A stretch of 64,000 nucleotides of DNA from Bacillota bacterium (GCA_023395615.1 JAEWYP010000007.1:1-64000), one strand, 5' to 3'; counted from the first letter of the stretch, positions 43,878 through 52,589 are shown. Translations and numbers: made by a program. Notes: generated by a model not told the origin, from the letters alone.

Positions 43878-44696
43878 ATGGGCAGGCGAAAAAACCGCAT
43901 CAGGGTGCCCGCGATCGTCGCGTTGATTGCGGCGCTTACGCTTTGCGCGGCGGTCGCAGCCTACGTCGCTCTCTACCCCAGCGCAGACGGCACGGTAACT
44001 TTCGCGGATGACCCGGTTTTTGTGGATGCCAGCCACACGGATCAGGGGTATGTCATGGTCAGGCATCAGCCGACCCAGAAAGCGATCAAGCTGCGCATCA
44101 TCAAAGGAAAAACCACCTACACCTACGACTTGAATACGGATAACGAGTACGAAACATTTCCGCTTCCCCTCGGCAGCGGAAAGTACAGTCTGCAAGTCTT
44201 TAAGCAGGTCTCCGGGAAAAAATACACCCGCGAATCCAGTTATAATTTTAACGCGGAGCTGACCGACGACACGCTCCCCTTTCTATATCCCAACCAGTAT
44301 ATATGGTACACTGCGGACAGTGCCGCCGTGCAGAAAGCCGCCGAGCTCTGCGATGGTCTGGAAACCGCCACAGACAAAGTGACGGCAATCCGGCAGTATA
44401 TCGACCGGCACATCACCTATGATTACGCGCTTGCCATGACGGTGAAAAGCGGTTATGTACCTGCCGTGGACGATGTGTTGTCCAAGGGCCGCGGCATTTG
44501 CTTCGATTACGCCGCATTGCTCGCTTGCATGCTGCGCACTCAGGGTGTGCCCGTTAAACTGGTGATCGGTTATGCCGATCAAAGCTATCATGCCTGGAAC
44601 AACGTATTGGTCGACGGGCAGTGGTATCGTGTGGATACCACCGCGGAAGCCAACGGTATGAAAGTTGCGAAGTATACTGAAGAGCGGGTTTATTAA
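43878..44696 (+). CDS. Membrane-anchored transglutaminase-like protein
   Basis: A 272-residue protein with one N-terminal membrane anchor (about 10-33) after a basic start, an extracellular beta-rich segment, and a transglutaminase-like cysteine-protease fold at about 150-265. The triad is visible: Cys in GRGICFDYAALLA, His in YHAWNNV and Asp in RVDTT. Such domains act as proteases, amidases or crosslinkers outside the cell. It is the first gene of the pilus/secretion-like operon, 20 bases before the GspF gene, so it may process or crosslink exported subunits. That role is inferred from position only. Confidence 0.87.
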   Translation: MGRRKNRIRVPAIVALIAALTLCAAVAAYVALYPSADGTVTFADDPVFVDASHTDQGYVMVRHQPTQKAIKLRIIKGKTTYTYDLNTDNEYETFPLPLGSGKYSLQVFKQVSGKKYTRESSYNFNAELTDDTLPFLYPNQYIWYTADSAAVQKAAELCDGLETATDKVTAIRQYIDRHITYDYALAMTVKSGYVPAVDDVLSKGRGICFDYAALLACMLRTQGVPVKLVIGYADQSYHAWNNVLVDGQWYRVDTTAEANGMKVAKYTEERVY

Positions 44697-44716
44697 CCTC
44701 AAGGAGGGACCTTTCC

Positions 44717-45778
44717 ATGGCGCAAGAGCGGAAAGCAAAGCCACGCCGTTCACGTTTGGACGCGGAAGAACTGTCGATCCTGTGTGAACAATTCGCGCTG
44801 ATCCTGCGGTCCAAACTGCCACTGCATGACGGTGTGGAAGCCCTGAGTGAAAACTATCGCCACACCCATCTTGCCGATCAGATGGAGGCAATGCAGCAAT
44901 CGGTCATGGCTTCCGGTTCCCTGTATCGCGGCATTGCGGACGCAGGGATTTTCCCACGCTATATGAGCGAGATGGCTCTGATCGGCGAGCGGACGGGCGA
45001 ACTGGATAACGTGATGGAAGGACTGGCGCAGTACTATCAGCGGGAAGCAAAAATCAGGCGGGCTGTCATTAATGCCGTTGCTTATCCGCTGATCCTGCTG
45101 GCCATCATGGCTGTTCTGATCGCTGTGCTGATTACGCAGGTGCTACCGATATTCGAAGGGGTTTTCCGCGGAATGGGCGTTGACACGGCCGGCAGTCCGT
45201 GGATCAGCGCGGGGATCGGCACAGGCCGGGTTGTGCTGTTTGCGGCGGGAATCGTTATTCTGCTCACCCTGCTTTCATTGTTGCTGATCCGGTTGGATCG
45301 CAGCGGCCGTTTCCGTGCGTTCCTTTTCCGCTGCATTCCTCCGCTTCGACATACGGAAGAAAAGATCAGCGCGGGTCGCTTCGCGTCGGTCATGTCCATG
45401 ATGCTGAAGAGTGGCTTTCCGCTGAATGAAAGCCTGCAACTGGTCAGCGGGGTGGTAAACAACCGCCAGGTGGCAGAAAAGGTGGAGACAGTACGACAGC
45501 GGATGGAAAAAGGCGAATCCTTCCCCGACGCCGTTGAGCGCATGGGCATTTTCGAGCCGCTGCACTGCCGGATGATCCGTGTAGGCGCTCAGGCCGGGCA
45601 AACTGATGTGGTCATGTCGCGCCTGGCGGCGTTATACGAAGATGAGGTAGATGATTCTATCACCCGCGCCGTTTCGATGATCGAACCTTCGCTGGTCGCA
45701 CTGATGTCTGTGATCATCGGCGCTATCCTGCTCTCCGTGATGTTGCCGTTGCTGTCACTGATGGGCGGTATGGCCTGA
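44717..45778 (+). CDS. GspF/PilC-family inner-membrane platform protein
   Basis: A 353-residue T2SSF protein with the standard double architecture: a cytoplasmic four-helix domain, membrane segment near 120-145, and a second copy with SAGRFASVMSMMLKSGFPL, then membrane segments near 160-190 and 325-350. The motifs FALILRSKLPLHDGVEAL (first repeat) and MKSGFPLNESL-type (second) are typical. These proteins couple the cytoplasmic ATPase to the growing pilus or pseudopilus. GGAGGG precedes the ATG. It is the only platform protein in the operon. Confidence 0.93.
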   Translation: MAQERKAKPRRSRLDAEELSILCEQFALILRSKLPLHDGVEALSENYRHTHLADQMEAMQQSVMASGSLYRGIADAGIFPRYMSEMALIGERTGELDNVMEGLAQYYQREAKIRRAVINAVAYPLILLAIMAVLIAVLITQVLPIFEGVFRGMGVDTAGSPWISAGIGTGRVVLFAAGIVILLTLLSLLLIRLDRSGRFRAFLFRCIPPLRHTEEKISAGRFASVMSMMLKSGFPLNESLQLVSGVVNNRQVAEKVETVRQRMEKGESFPDAVERMGIFEPLHCRMIRVGAQAGQTDVVMSRLAALYEDEVDDSITRAVSMIEPSLVALMSVIIGAILLSVMLPLLSLMGGMA

Positions 45779-45809
45779 TCAGCCCCACTGCATCGAAAGG
45801 AGGCCGCGC

Positions 45810-46124
45810 ATGAAAAACAAACCCTTGCTGAAGGGGATTCTGATCACGCTTACCTCGTTTGCCGTCATCCTGCTTCTTTTCATCGCGGGTTTGTCGCTGG
45901 TAAACCGTAAAGGCACCGGCGAGCTGACAGAATCGCTGAAAACCTCCGTTCTTCGCGCGGCGCTTACCTGTTATGCCGTGGAAGGGCGTTATCCTTCCGA
46001 TTCAGCCTATCTTGAGGCTTATTACGGGCTTTCCTACGACCATACCCGCTATATCGTTTCGCTGGACGCTTTTGCGGATAACATTCTGCCCGACATCTCT
46101 GTTTTACTGATTGGGGAGGTCTGA
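45810..46124 (+). CDS. Small single-pass membrane protein, pilus-operon component
   Basis: A 104-residue protein with one N-terminal membrane segment (about 8-30, ILITLTSFAVILLLFIAG) and a short outside domain with CYAVEGRYPSD followed by YLEAYYGLSYD. The topology, basic N-terminus and position between GspF and DUF4860 suggest a minor pseudopilin-like or assembly protein, but there is no prepilin-peptidase motif. The CYAVEGRYP motif recalls pseudopilin-like proteins of Firmicute clusters. Otherwise unrecognised. Confidence 0.7.
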   Translation: MKNKPLLKGILITLTSFAVILLLFIAGLSLVNRKGTGELTESLKTSVLRAALTCYAVEGRYPSDSAYLEAYYGLSYDHTRYIVSLDAFADNILPDISVLLIGEV

Positions 46125-46125
46125 C

Positions 46126-46629
46126 ATGAAAAAAGAACTGTCCCCCCTGTCGCACAGCATCCCGTCCGCGTTCCTTTTTCTGCTGATCGGGCTTTTCGCC
46201 GTATCATCCATTACACTCACGCTGATTGGCACACGGGTCTATCGTCGCGTTACGGATACGGCCGCCCACAACAGCGACTCGCAAATGGTGCTGAGCTACC
46301 TGTGTAATAAAGTGCGCACATTCGATAAAGAAAACAGCGTGACTCTGACAAAATGGGACGGCCTGAATGTACTCAGCCTATATGAAACACTGGATGGGGA
46401 TCCCTACGAAACGGACATTTACGCCTGGCAGGGCGCTATGTGGGAGAATTTTCAGTCTACCGGCGACCCGTTCGCACCGGAAAACGGAGAACGGCTGGTG
46501 GACCTTCAATCGTTAACCTTTACTCTGGTATCGCCCCGTCTGCTGGAAGCGTCTGTTGTGATGCCAAACGGAGAAACCCGAACGTTGCGAATAGCGCTCC
46601 GCGCGGGTTCGGCTGAGGAGGCGAATTGA
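46126..46629 (+). CDS. DUF4860 protein, pseudopilin-like
   Basis: A 167-residue protein with a membrane segment at about 12-38 (IPSAFLFLLIGLFAVSS) and an outside domain with LSYLCNKVRTFD and a late VVMPNGETR strand. It resembles DUF4860, a family found in Clostridial type II secretion/type IV pilus loci with no assigned function. The ATG at 46126 lies 1 base after the previous stop, with GGGGAGG upstream. Its overall design (N-terminal helix, then a beta-rich head) is pilin-like. Confidence 0.75.
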   Translation: MKKELSPLSHSIPSAFLFLLIGLFAVSSITLTLIGTRVYRRVTDTAAHNSDSQMVLSYLCNKVRTFDKENSVTLTKWDGLNVLSLYETLDGDPYETDIYAWQGAMWENFQSTGDPFAPENGERLVDLQSLTFTLVSPRLLEASVVMPNGETRTLRIALRAGSAEEAN

Positions 46630-46631
46630 GC

Positions 46632-47030
46632 ATGCGAAGCCATCAAAACAATCTGCTGTTGATCGAAATGGTCATCGTGATCCTGTTCTTCGCTCTCTCG
46701 CAGGCCGTCGTTCTTCAGGTATTCACCAAAGCACAGCAAATTAACCAGAACGCAGAGATTGCCGATCATGCCCTGATGCGAGCCGAGGATACGGCGGAAA
46801 CGCTGGCGGTTCAAGCTGATGCGGAAGCGGCATTGCTTTCGTTGGGTTTTTCGCTGCAGGATCACCAGTACATTCTGACAGACGAAGATGGATACCGGCT
46901 GGAAGCCGGGATTGATCGTTTATCACAGCCTGCCGGAACCCTGACGACCGTAGAAATCCGTGCATACCAGAAAGACCATTTGCTTTTCACACTGCCCGCA
47001 GTACAGTATCGGGAGGCGACCGCCCCATGA
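46632..47030 (+). CDS. Prepilin-like protein with atypical cleavage motif
   Basis: A 132-residue protein whose N-terminus, NNLLLIEMVIVILFF, looks like a type IV prepilin: if the leader ends after Asn7, the mature chain begins LLLIE with glutamate at position 5, as in pilins. The usual glycine before the cleavage site is asparagine. A predicted alpha-helix with a small beta head follows. AGGAGG lies 10 bases before the ATG at 46632; a TTG at 46626 is an alternative start that overlaps the previous stop. The next gene overlaps its stop (ATGA). Confidence 0.7.
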   Translation: MRSHQNNLLLIEMVIVILFFALSQAVVLQVFTKAQQINQNAEIADHALMRAEDTAETLAVQADAEAALLSLGFSLQDHQYILTDEDGYRLEAGIDRLSQPAGTLTTVEIRAYQKDHLLFTLPAVQYREATAP

Positions 47031-47500
47031 CGAATCTCCGTAAATCAGGAAGCGAATATCGCGTTGGCGTCGGCGCCAGTTCCGTACTGATGGTGCTGGT
47101 TGTGCTTGCTCTTGCAGCTCTGAGCCTTCTGTCGCTTGGCAGCGCGCGCAGCAACGCGTCGTTGTCTGACCGAAACCGCACGATGACCCTTGGTTATTAT
47201 CAGGCGGCTGCACAGACCCAGCAAACCCTTGCAGCGATGGATGAACTGGCGCAGGAGAATGCTTCCGTGGTAACGGATACCAGTGGATGGAACGCTCTGT
47301 TTGCTCGAAACGGTCTGGGCAACATAACGATCGGCGAGGATGGTAACTTTTCGTTTGCTTTAGATGCCGGGGCGCAGCGTTCACTGGTAGTCGAGGGAAC
47401 CTTTTCGCCTTCCCTCTCGCCACGCCTGAAGCTAACACGGCATGAACTGGTAAGCCAATCCATCGAAATGGAAAATACGTTGAATCTGCTGGAACCGTAA
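47027..47500 (+). CDS. Single-pass membrane protein of the pilus-like operon, unknown
   Basis: A 157-residue protein with a membrane segment at about 17-40 (SSVLMVLVVLALAALSLLSLG), a helical stretch rich in Gln and Ala (AAAQTQQTLAAMDELAQ), and a short C-terminal beta part. The overall design resembles PilX/PilW-like minor pilus components, but I see no diagnostic motif. Its ATG overlaps the previous stop (ATGA). No homologue recognised. Confidence 0.68.
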   Translation: MTNLRKSGSEYRVGVGASSVLMVLVVLALAALSLLSLGSARSNASLSDRNRTMTLGYYQAAAQTQQTLAAMDELAQENASVVTDTSGWNALFARNGLGNITIGEDGNFSFALDAGAQRSLVVEGTFSPSLSPRLKLTRHELVSQSIEMENTLNLLEP

Positions 47501-47546
47501 ACCGTTGTCCACCCTGACTGCGGCAGAAAGAAACAGGTGAAATTGA

Positions 47547-48617
47547 ATGGACGAGAACCCTTATCTTCTTGAGGATATTCTACGCGGAATACTCGACCAG
47601 AAAGGCTCCGACGTATATATCATTCCCGGCGCACCCGTTACCCTGAAAGTGAACAATCAGCTTAAACCGTTATTCTCAAACAAGCTGATGCTTTCGGAGT
47701 GTGACGACCTGATCCATCAAATTTACGAGCGTGCCAGTCATCGCCCTACCCAGCGTCTGCTGGAAAACGGAGACGATGATTTTTCCTTCGGTTTGAAGGA
47801 CCTTGGCCGCTTCCGCTGCAACACCTTCAAACAACGCGGTTCGCTGGCAGCGGTACTGCGTGTGGTGCCCTTTTCTCTGCCCGACCCGAAGGTGCTTCAT
47901 ATCCCGGATTCGGTCCTATCGCTCAGCCATAAAAAGCGTGGCATGGTACTGGTGACTGGCCCCGCCGGCAGCGGAAAAACCACGACGCTTGCCTGTCTGA
48001 TCGACCAGATCAACATCAACCGAAGCGGTCACATCATCACTCTGGAAGACCCGATTGAATATATTCATCCGCATAAACACTGCCTTGTCACCCAGCGGGA
48101 AATTGAGAACGATACCCTGAACTTTGCACACGCGCTGCGCGCATCGCTCCGTGAAGCGCCGGACGTGATCCTGCTTGGAGAAATGCGCGATTACGAAACC
48201 ATGCAGACTGCCTTGACCGCTTCTGAAACCGGGCATCTGCTACTTTCTACGCTGCATACGATCGGCTCCGGTAAAACGATTGACCGGATTGTGGATGTGT
48301 TTCCCGCGGCACAGCAGCAGCAGGTACGTATTCAGCTTTCCATGGTGCTGCAAGCCGTTGTAAGTCAACAGCTAATCCCCACGGTCGACGGAGGAATCGA
48401 GCCGGCTTTTGAGGTGATGATGGTCAACAGCGCTATCTCCAACATGATCCGGGAGAACAAGATTGCACAAATCGACAACGTGATTTATGCCTCTTCCTCC
48501 GAAGGGATGATCTCGATGGACAGCGACATCCTCCGCCTGTATCAGGCGAAACGGATTTCCCGCGAAAACGCGCTGCTGTATGCCATCAACCCGGACACGC
48601 TGGCAAAGCGGCTGTGA
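47547..48617 (+). CDS. pilT: PilT-like type IV pilus ATPase
   Basis: A 356-residue hexameric secretion ATPase of the PilT group. After an N-terminal PAS-like domain come Walker A GPAGSGKTTTL near residue 140, the Asp box (ITLEDPIEYIH), Walker B VILLGEMRD and the His box region (TGHLLLSTLH). The length and the GEMRD motif match PilT retraction ATPases rather than PilB/GspE, and no zinc-binding cysteine motif of PilB is present. It is the only ATPase in the operon. GAAACAGGTG lies 6 bases before the ATG. Confidence 0.93.
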   Translation: MDENPYLLEDILRGILDQKGSDVYIIPGAPVTLKVNNQLKPLFSNKLMLSECDDLIHQIYERASHRPTQRLLENGDDDFSFGLKDLGRFRCNTFKQRGSLAAVLRVVPFSLPDPKVLHIPDSVLSLSHKKRGMVLVTGPAGSGKTTTLACLIDQININRSGHIITLEDPIEYIHPHKHCLVTQREIENDTLNFAHALRASLREAPDVILLGEMRDYETMQTALTASETGHLLLSTLHTIGSGKTIDRIVDVFPAAQQQQVRIQLSMVLQAVVSQQLIPTVDGGIEPAFEVMMVNSAISNMIRENKIAQIDNVIYASSSEGMISMDSDILRLYQAKRISRENALLYAINPDTLAKRL

Positions 48618-48619
48618 GT

Positions 48620-49174
48620 ATGGAACGAATCCTGATCGTAGGATGCAGTGGCAGCGGTAAATCCACTCTTTCCCGAAAGCTTAGCGAGCAAACCGGCCTG
48701 CCCGTGATCCATCTGGATCAGTTGTTCTGGCAAAGCGGCTGGGTTAGCGTCAGCCGGGAGGTTTTCGATCAGCGTCTTTCCGATGAACTTGTAAAACCAA
48801 AATGGATCATTGATGGTAATTTTGACCGCACGCTACCGCTTCGGCTTGCCCGTTGTGATACCGCGATTTGCCTGGATTACTCCCGCCGCACCTGCCTTGC
48901 CGGCGTTGTGAAACGTGTGGCGGCCAGTTACGGACGAACGCGACCCGATATGACCGAAGGCTGCCCTGAACGGGTGGATTGGAGCTTTCTCAAGTGGGTT
49001 TGGAATTTTCCAAAGAAACAATTGCCCACACTGCGGCAGGCTCTGGCGGACGCGGAGGGGCACGGCGTTCGGGTACTTCGATTCAAAAACCGAAAAGCCT
49101 GCCGGGCGTGGCTGGAATCGCTCCCGGTTGGCAGCGTTGGTTCAAACGATAAATGTGATTCTGTTGCAATTTGA
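48620..49174 (+). CDS. P-loop kinase-like protein (topology modulation/FlaR-like)
   Basis: A 184-residue nucleotide-binding protein with a perfect P-loop, VGCSGSGKST at 7-16, and a WIIDGNFD-like motif, as in small adenylate-kinase-like proteins annotated as DNA topology modulation protein FlaR. The substrate is unknown. A GTG at 48614 overlaps the pilT stop (GTGA), and the ATG at 48620 is two codons later; either could be the start. It ends the operon, just before a GC-rich hairpin. Confidence 0.85.
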   Translation: MERILIVGCSGSGKSTLSRKLSEQTGLPVIHLDQLFWQSGWVSVSREVFDQRLSDELVKPKWIIDGNFDRTLPLRLARCDTAICLDYSRRTCLAGVVKRVAASYGRTRPDMTEGCPERVDWSFLKWVWNFPKKQLPTLRQALADAEGHGVRVLRFKNRKACRAWLESLPVGSVGSNDKCDSVAI

Positions 49175-49177
49175 AGC

Positions 49178-49202
49178 GGCGCGACCCTAAGCGGGTCGCG
49201 CC
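49178..49202. terminator. GC-rich hairpin between convergent operons
   Basis: GGCGCGACCC (49178-49187) pairs perfectly with GGGTCGCGCC (49193-49202) around TAAGC. Neither strand has a strong T-run, so it is a less efficient or factor-assisted terminator for the convergent operons ending at 49174 and 49245. Confidence 0.65.
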
Positions 49203-49244
49203 GTATTGATATTCGTATGATGAAAGCATGCGGTTGAAAAACCG

Positions 49245-50291
49245 TTATTCTACCTTTTGCCCGCACTCAGGGCAGAATTTCGCATCCGGTTTCAGCTCTG
49301 CGCCACAGGTTTTGCACTTTTTTACGGTGTTCTGGGGAGCGCCGCATTCCGGGCAGAATTTACTGCCAACCGGAATCGGTTTGCCGCAGGCAACGCACGG
49401 TACCGTGGCAGCCTGCGGGGCGGCTGCCGCGCCGTTCATGCTTTGCGCAAACATCTGCCCCATTGCCGCGCCGGCGCCCATGCCCACGCCCATACCGGCC
49501 ATACCACCGCCCGGGTTATTGGCCGCTTCGCGCATCGCCTCAGCCGCCTGGAACTGGGAATAGCGGTTCAGATCGCCTACCACGCCCATGGAGGTACGTT
49601 TGTCAATGCTCTTCTCCACTTCTTCCGGCAGGCTGATGTTCTCAATCACAAAGCTGGTCAGCGACAGCCCGAGGGATTCTACCTTGGGGGCCAGCGCCTT
49701 CAAAGAATATTGGCTCAGTTCTTCGTAATTGGCGGCCAGGTCCAGCGCAGGGATTTTGCTCTCGGCAATCGCGTCGCTCAGCCCGGAAACCAGCGTGCGG
49801 CGAATTTGCCCTTCCACATCCTCCACGGTAAACATGGCGTTCGTGCCGAAAACCTCTTTCAGGAATACTTCCGGGTTCGTTACGCGGAAGGCGAAAATAC
49901 CGAAAGCGCGAATACGGATCATCCCGAATTCGGCGTCACGCATCATCACGGGGTTGCTGGTGCCCCATTTGCGATCCAAAAACTGCTTGGTATTGATGAA
50001 ATAAACGTCCGATTTGAAGGGCGAATTGAAGCCGAACTTCCAAGCTTTCAGCGCCGTCATGATCGGCATGTTCTGGGTGGTCAGCTCATATCGACCGGGC
50101 TGATATACGTCGGCCAGCTGTCCTTCGTTTACGAAAACCGCCACCTGGCTTTCGCGCACGGTCAGCTGCGCGCCCATCATGATTTCCTTGCCGTTCATAT
50201 CATAACGGTGCACCATGGTGTTTTGCGTATCATCCGTCCATTCGATCACATCGATAAACTGGCTGCTTACCACGTTCTTGAAAAAGCCCAT
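49245..50291 (-). CDS. SPFH-domain protein with C-terminal zinc ribbons (YdjI/virion-core-like)
   Basis: A 348-residue protein of the SPFH/Band 7-like group annotated as virion core protein or YdjI. Residues 1-240 are the SPFH core (SSQFIDVIEWTDDTQNTMVHRY onward), a Gly/Ala/Met-rich linker follows at about 255-295, then two zinc ribbons at the end: CVACGKPIPVGSKFCPECG and CKTCGAELKPDAKFCPECG. No membrane segment is visible, so it probably sits under the membrane through lipid or partner binding. In Bacillus the related ydjI lies with PspA-type stress genes. It follows the receiver-like gene by 18 bases, suggesting a two-gene operon. Confidence 0.88.
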   Translation of the reverse strand: MGFFKNVVSSQFIDVIEWTDDTQNTMVHRYDMNGKEIMMGAQLTVRESQVAVFVNEGQLADVYQPGRYELTTQNMPIMTALKAWKFGFNSPFKSDVYFINTKQFLDRKWGTSNPVMMRDAEFGMIRIRAFGIFAFRVTNPEVFLKEVFGTNAMFTVEDVEGQIRRTLVSGLSDAIAESKIPALDLAANYEELSQYSLKALAPKVESLGLSLTSFVIENISLPEEVEKSIDKRTSMGVVGDLNRYSQFQAAEAMREAANNPGGGMAGMGVGMGAGAAMGQMFAQSMNGAAAAPQAATVPCVACGKPIPVGSKFCPECGAPQNTVKKCKTCGAELKPDAKFCPECGQKVE

Positions 50292-50309
50292 CTGTATTCC
50301 CTCCTCCTG

Positions 50310-51125
50310 TTATTCCGCACGTTCGTCGTGAACACTGCACTCGGCGGCAAAATCCACCAGCCCGTCGCGCATCCGTATTTCCGCAACGGTCATGGATAAA
50401 CCCAGGTAGTTCCTGATCTGTTCGATGGTTTCATCAATGTATTTTTTTGCTTTCGGCAGGGATGCCGAATGTTTTGTCTCACCAGCGGGAGGACAAAGAA
50501 CCACACGTACTTCTTCCGGTGAAACGACCGCCACATGGATGATCAAATGGTCGAATGTTTCGCCGAAGAAATTCTGCAGCGCCGTGCCCAGGCGTTCGCT
50601 TCCGTAATGCCAGCGTCCGGTAATAAAGGGATCCCCTTCCGGAATGGTCATGCGCGCATAAACGCAGGGGCTGCGCGGATCATCCGGGCAACGGTACATC
50701 CGCTCATGCTTTAAAATATCTTCCACCGATGGCGACAGCCCGGCAATCAACCGCTTCTGCCAGCGTTCCCGTGAAAGCTTGAAATAATAACTTTCATCGT
50801 AATCATCGTTGGAGTCATCGGTATGCAGCTGATTTAAAAGCAGCTCAATTTCGCGGATCGCTTCCAGCTGCTTTTCCTCGTTCTCCGCGATCCCAAAGAT
50901 TGGGATGTTCGGCGCGTTCTTATCCAGCCAGCGCTCCAGTTCCGCATAATCCGGGTCTCCGTCCAACGCAATGGCGTCGATATGGTGCTTATGCATGCAC
51001 TCAATCGCATCTGCCGTCGTTTTCCGCAAACGGGGCTGTTTGAAGCCCATGGCTTCCCAGCCCTGCATGGAGTTGAACAAATCCTCAACCCGTTGATCCC
51101 GTGTGACAATCAGTAGCCTGTACAC
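50310..51125 (-). CDS. Receiver-like protein with unknown C-terminal domain
   Basis: A 271-residue soluble protein. Residues 1-105 have the fold pattern of a response-regulator receiver (LLIVTRDQ, AIALDGDPD, IPIFGIAENEE), but the paired acidic residues and conserved lysine are not all present, so phosphorylation is doubtful. The region 125-270 (YYFKLSRERWQKRL, CPDDPRSPC, ITGRWHYGSERLG, VVLCPP) matches nothing I know. I prefer the GTG at 51125, since GGAGGG is 6 bases upstream; the TTG at 51131 abuts it. It is co-transcribed with the SPFH gene. Confidence 0.75.
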   Translation of the reverse strand: MYRLLIVTRDQRVEDLFNSMQGWEAMGFKQPRLRKTTADAIECMHKHHIDAIALDGDPDYAELERWLDKNAPNIPIFGIAENEEKQLEAIREIELLLNQLHTDDSNDDYDESYYFKLSRERWQKRLIAGLSPSVEDILKHERMYRCPDDPRSPCVYARMTIPEGDPFITGRWHYGSERLGTALQNFFGETFDHLIIHVAVVSPEEVRVVLCPPAGETKHSASLPKAKKYIDETIEQIRNYLGLSMTVAEIRMRDGLVDFAAECSVHDERAE

Positions 51126-51159
51126 GCGCAACCCTCCATGCTATTTCACATTCGTAACC

Positions 51160-51188
51160 ATTATACCCAATTTGGCGCTAAATATCAA
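51160..51188 (-). promoter_or_regulatory. Promoter of the receiver-like/SPFH operon
   Basis: Minus-strand TTGATA (51183-51188), 17-base spacer, perfect TATAAT (51160-51165), 34 bases before the GTG. Confidence 0.8.
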
Positions 51189-51273
51189 CGCCTTTGGCAA
51201 GTGGTTTCCACAGCCGATTCTTTCGATTATCCAATTTTGCAAAAAAGTATAAAAGAAATTCAAGTTCCGCTGA

Positions 51274-52374
51274 TTATGCAATCGCCTGGCAGGCGGACTT
51301 TCCCTTGTTTCGTTTCATCATATACAATTGTTCGTCCGCGGTGTTGAAAAGGGTATCATAATCCGTTCCGTGGTAGGGACACATCGCGATTCCAATGCTG
51401 CAGGAAAGCGCGCAGTTGAGATTTTTTAACTTTGTCTCCCTCACCGCTTCACAGATCGCCTCAGCACGATGAATCACCATTTCCGGGTCTTCGATATTTT
51501 TCATCAGCACCATAAATTCGTCACCGCCGACGCGACCTACGATATCCTGCGAACGAAACAATCGAAGCAGAGCATCTCCAAAGGCTTCCAGTGCTTCGTC
51601 CCCTGTCTGGTGCCCCAACTGGTCGTTAATCTGTTTAAACTGATCCAGATCAATCACCATCAGTGCGGAGCTCTGTTTGTTTGCGTAATGTTCCAGATAA
51701 CTCCGGGCGCAGGTTTCCACAGTTGTCTTGTTCATCAGCCCCGTTAACGCGTCCATACTGGAGCGGCGCATCAGTTCGCTGCGCAGGCGATATTCCTTCA
51801 AACGTACGGAATAAAGCTCGGTAATACCAATCAAACCGAGTAGAAGCGTTGCGGCTGCAATTGTTAAGTCAATCTGAAAAGTGAACGTATCTTTTACGGT
51901 GGCGCTCATCCACGCGAAATAGATCGTCGTCAGCGTAAGCGCGGTATAACTCTGCCAGGCAGGTAATATGAATATCATCGTAAGCACAATGGTAAACGGA
52001 GCAAAGTAAACTCCCGGGGTGTCTTCCATCCCATAAGTAGACAGGTACGCAGCCAGCGCCAGCATGGAAAGTAAAAAAAACAGTGAGAGGATGCGGATCA
52101 GGCCGGGTCTTTCACGAAGCGCCCGCCTGCGCGCATGAAGCGCAACACACAGAAAAAGGTGCAGCATCAGCACAACCGCGCATGGGGCTTCCAGTTCCCA
52201 GCGCTGATCCGTTGAGAACATTAAGATTAAAGCGCCTGCCAGAAGCAGTGTCGTAATCAGGCTAGTCCTCCGCAGCGCGTAAAAATTCGTATTGTCAATT
52301 TGCTCCTGTCCGTTCTGGTAATATTCCCTGAACAGGGCAAGATCATTTTGGAAATATCGAATCACCCGCTGCAT
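51274..52374 (-). CDS. Membrane diguanylate cyclase
   Basis: A 366-residue protein with about five to six membrane segments in residues 35-185, then a GGDEF domain. The active-site motif is intact (VGGDEF), and RSQD lies five residues before it, the allosteric inhibitory I-site, so it should make cyclic di-GMP with product feedback. The ATG at 52374 has a G-run upstream; the start at 52416 is not used. No EAL or PilZ partner lies in the window, although a pilus-like operon is close by and such machines are often controlled by c-di-GMP. Confidence 0.93.
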   Translation of the reverse strand: MQRVIRYFQNDLALFREYYQNGQEQIDNTNFYALRRTSLITTLLLAGALILMFSTDQRWELEAPCAVVLMLHLFLCVALHARRRALRERPGLIRILSLFFLLSMLALAAYLSTYGMEDTPGVYFAPFTIVLTMIFILPAWQSYTALTLTTIYFAWMSATVKDTFTFQIDLTIAAATLLLGLIGITELYSVRLKEYRLRSELMRRSSMDALTGLMNKTTVETCARSYLEHYANKQSSALMVIDLDQFKQINDQLGHQTGDEALEAFGDALLRLFRSQDIVGRVGGDEFMVLMKNIEDPEMVIHRAEAICEAVRETKLKNLNCALSCSIGIAMCPYHGTDYDTLFNTADEQLYMMKRNKGKSACQAIA

Positions 52375-52437
52375 CTGCGTCCCCCCCTGCCAGCGATAAT
52401 ATAAGAAAACGAACATGGTTACACCGGAATGTACATG

Positions 52438-52466
52438 ATTATATCTTACATTTCGTCAAATTGCAA
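52438..52466 (-). promoter_or_regulatory. Promoter of the diguanylate cyclase gene
   Basis: Minus-strand TTGCAA (52461-52466), 17-base spacer, TATAAT (52438-52443). Confidence 0.7.
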
Positions 52467-52501
52467 CTATTTTGCTAATTTTCTTATATTTTACATTTCA
52501 A

Positions 52502-52540
52502 AGCCGTAATATTCCGCCTTCCGGTTGGGATATTACGGCT
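52502..52540 (-). terminator. Terminator after the membrane protein gene
   Basis: AGCCGTAATAT (52502-52512) pairs perfectly with ATATTACGGCT (52530-52540). On the minus strand it is followed by a short TTTG run. It lies 49 bases after the stop at 52590. Confidence 0.65.
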
Positions 52541-52589
52541 GATCGTGCTGTCTCCTTGTGTTTTCAGGGGATTGCAGGCCTTGATTTAT

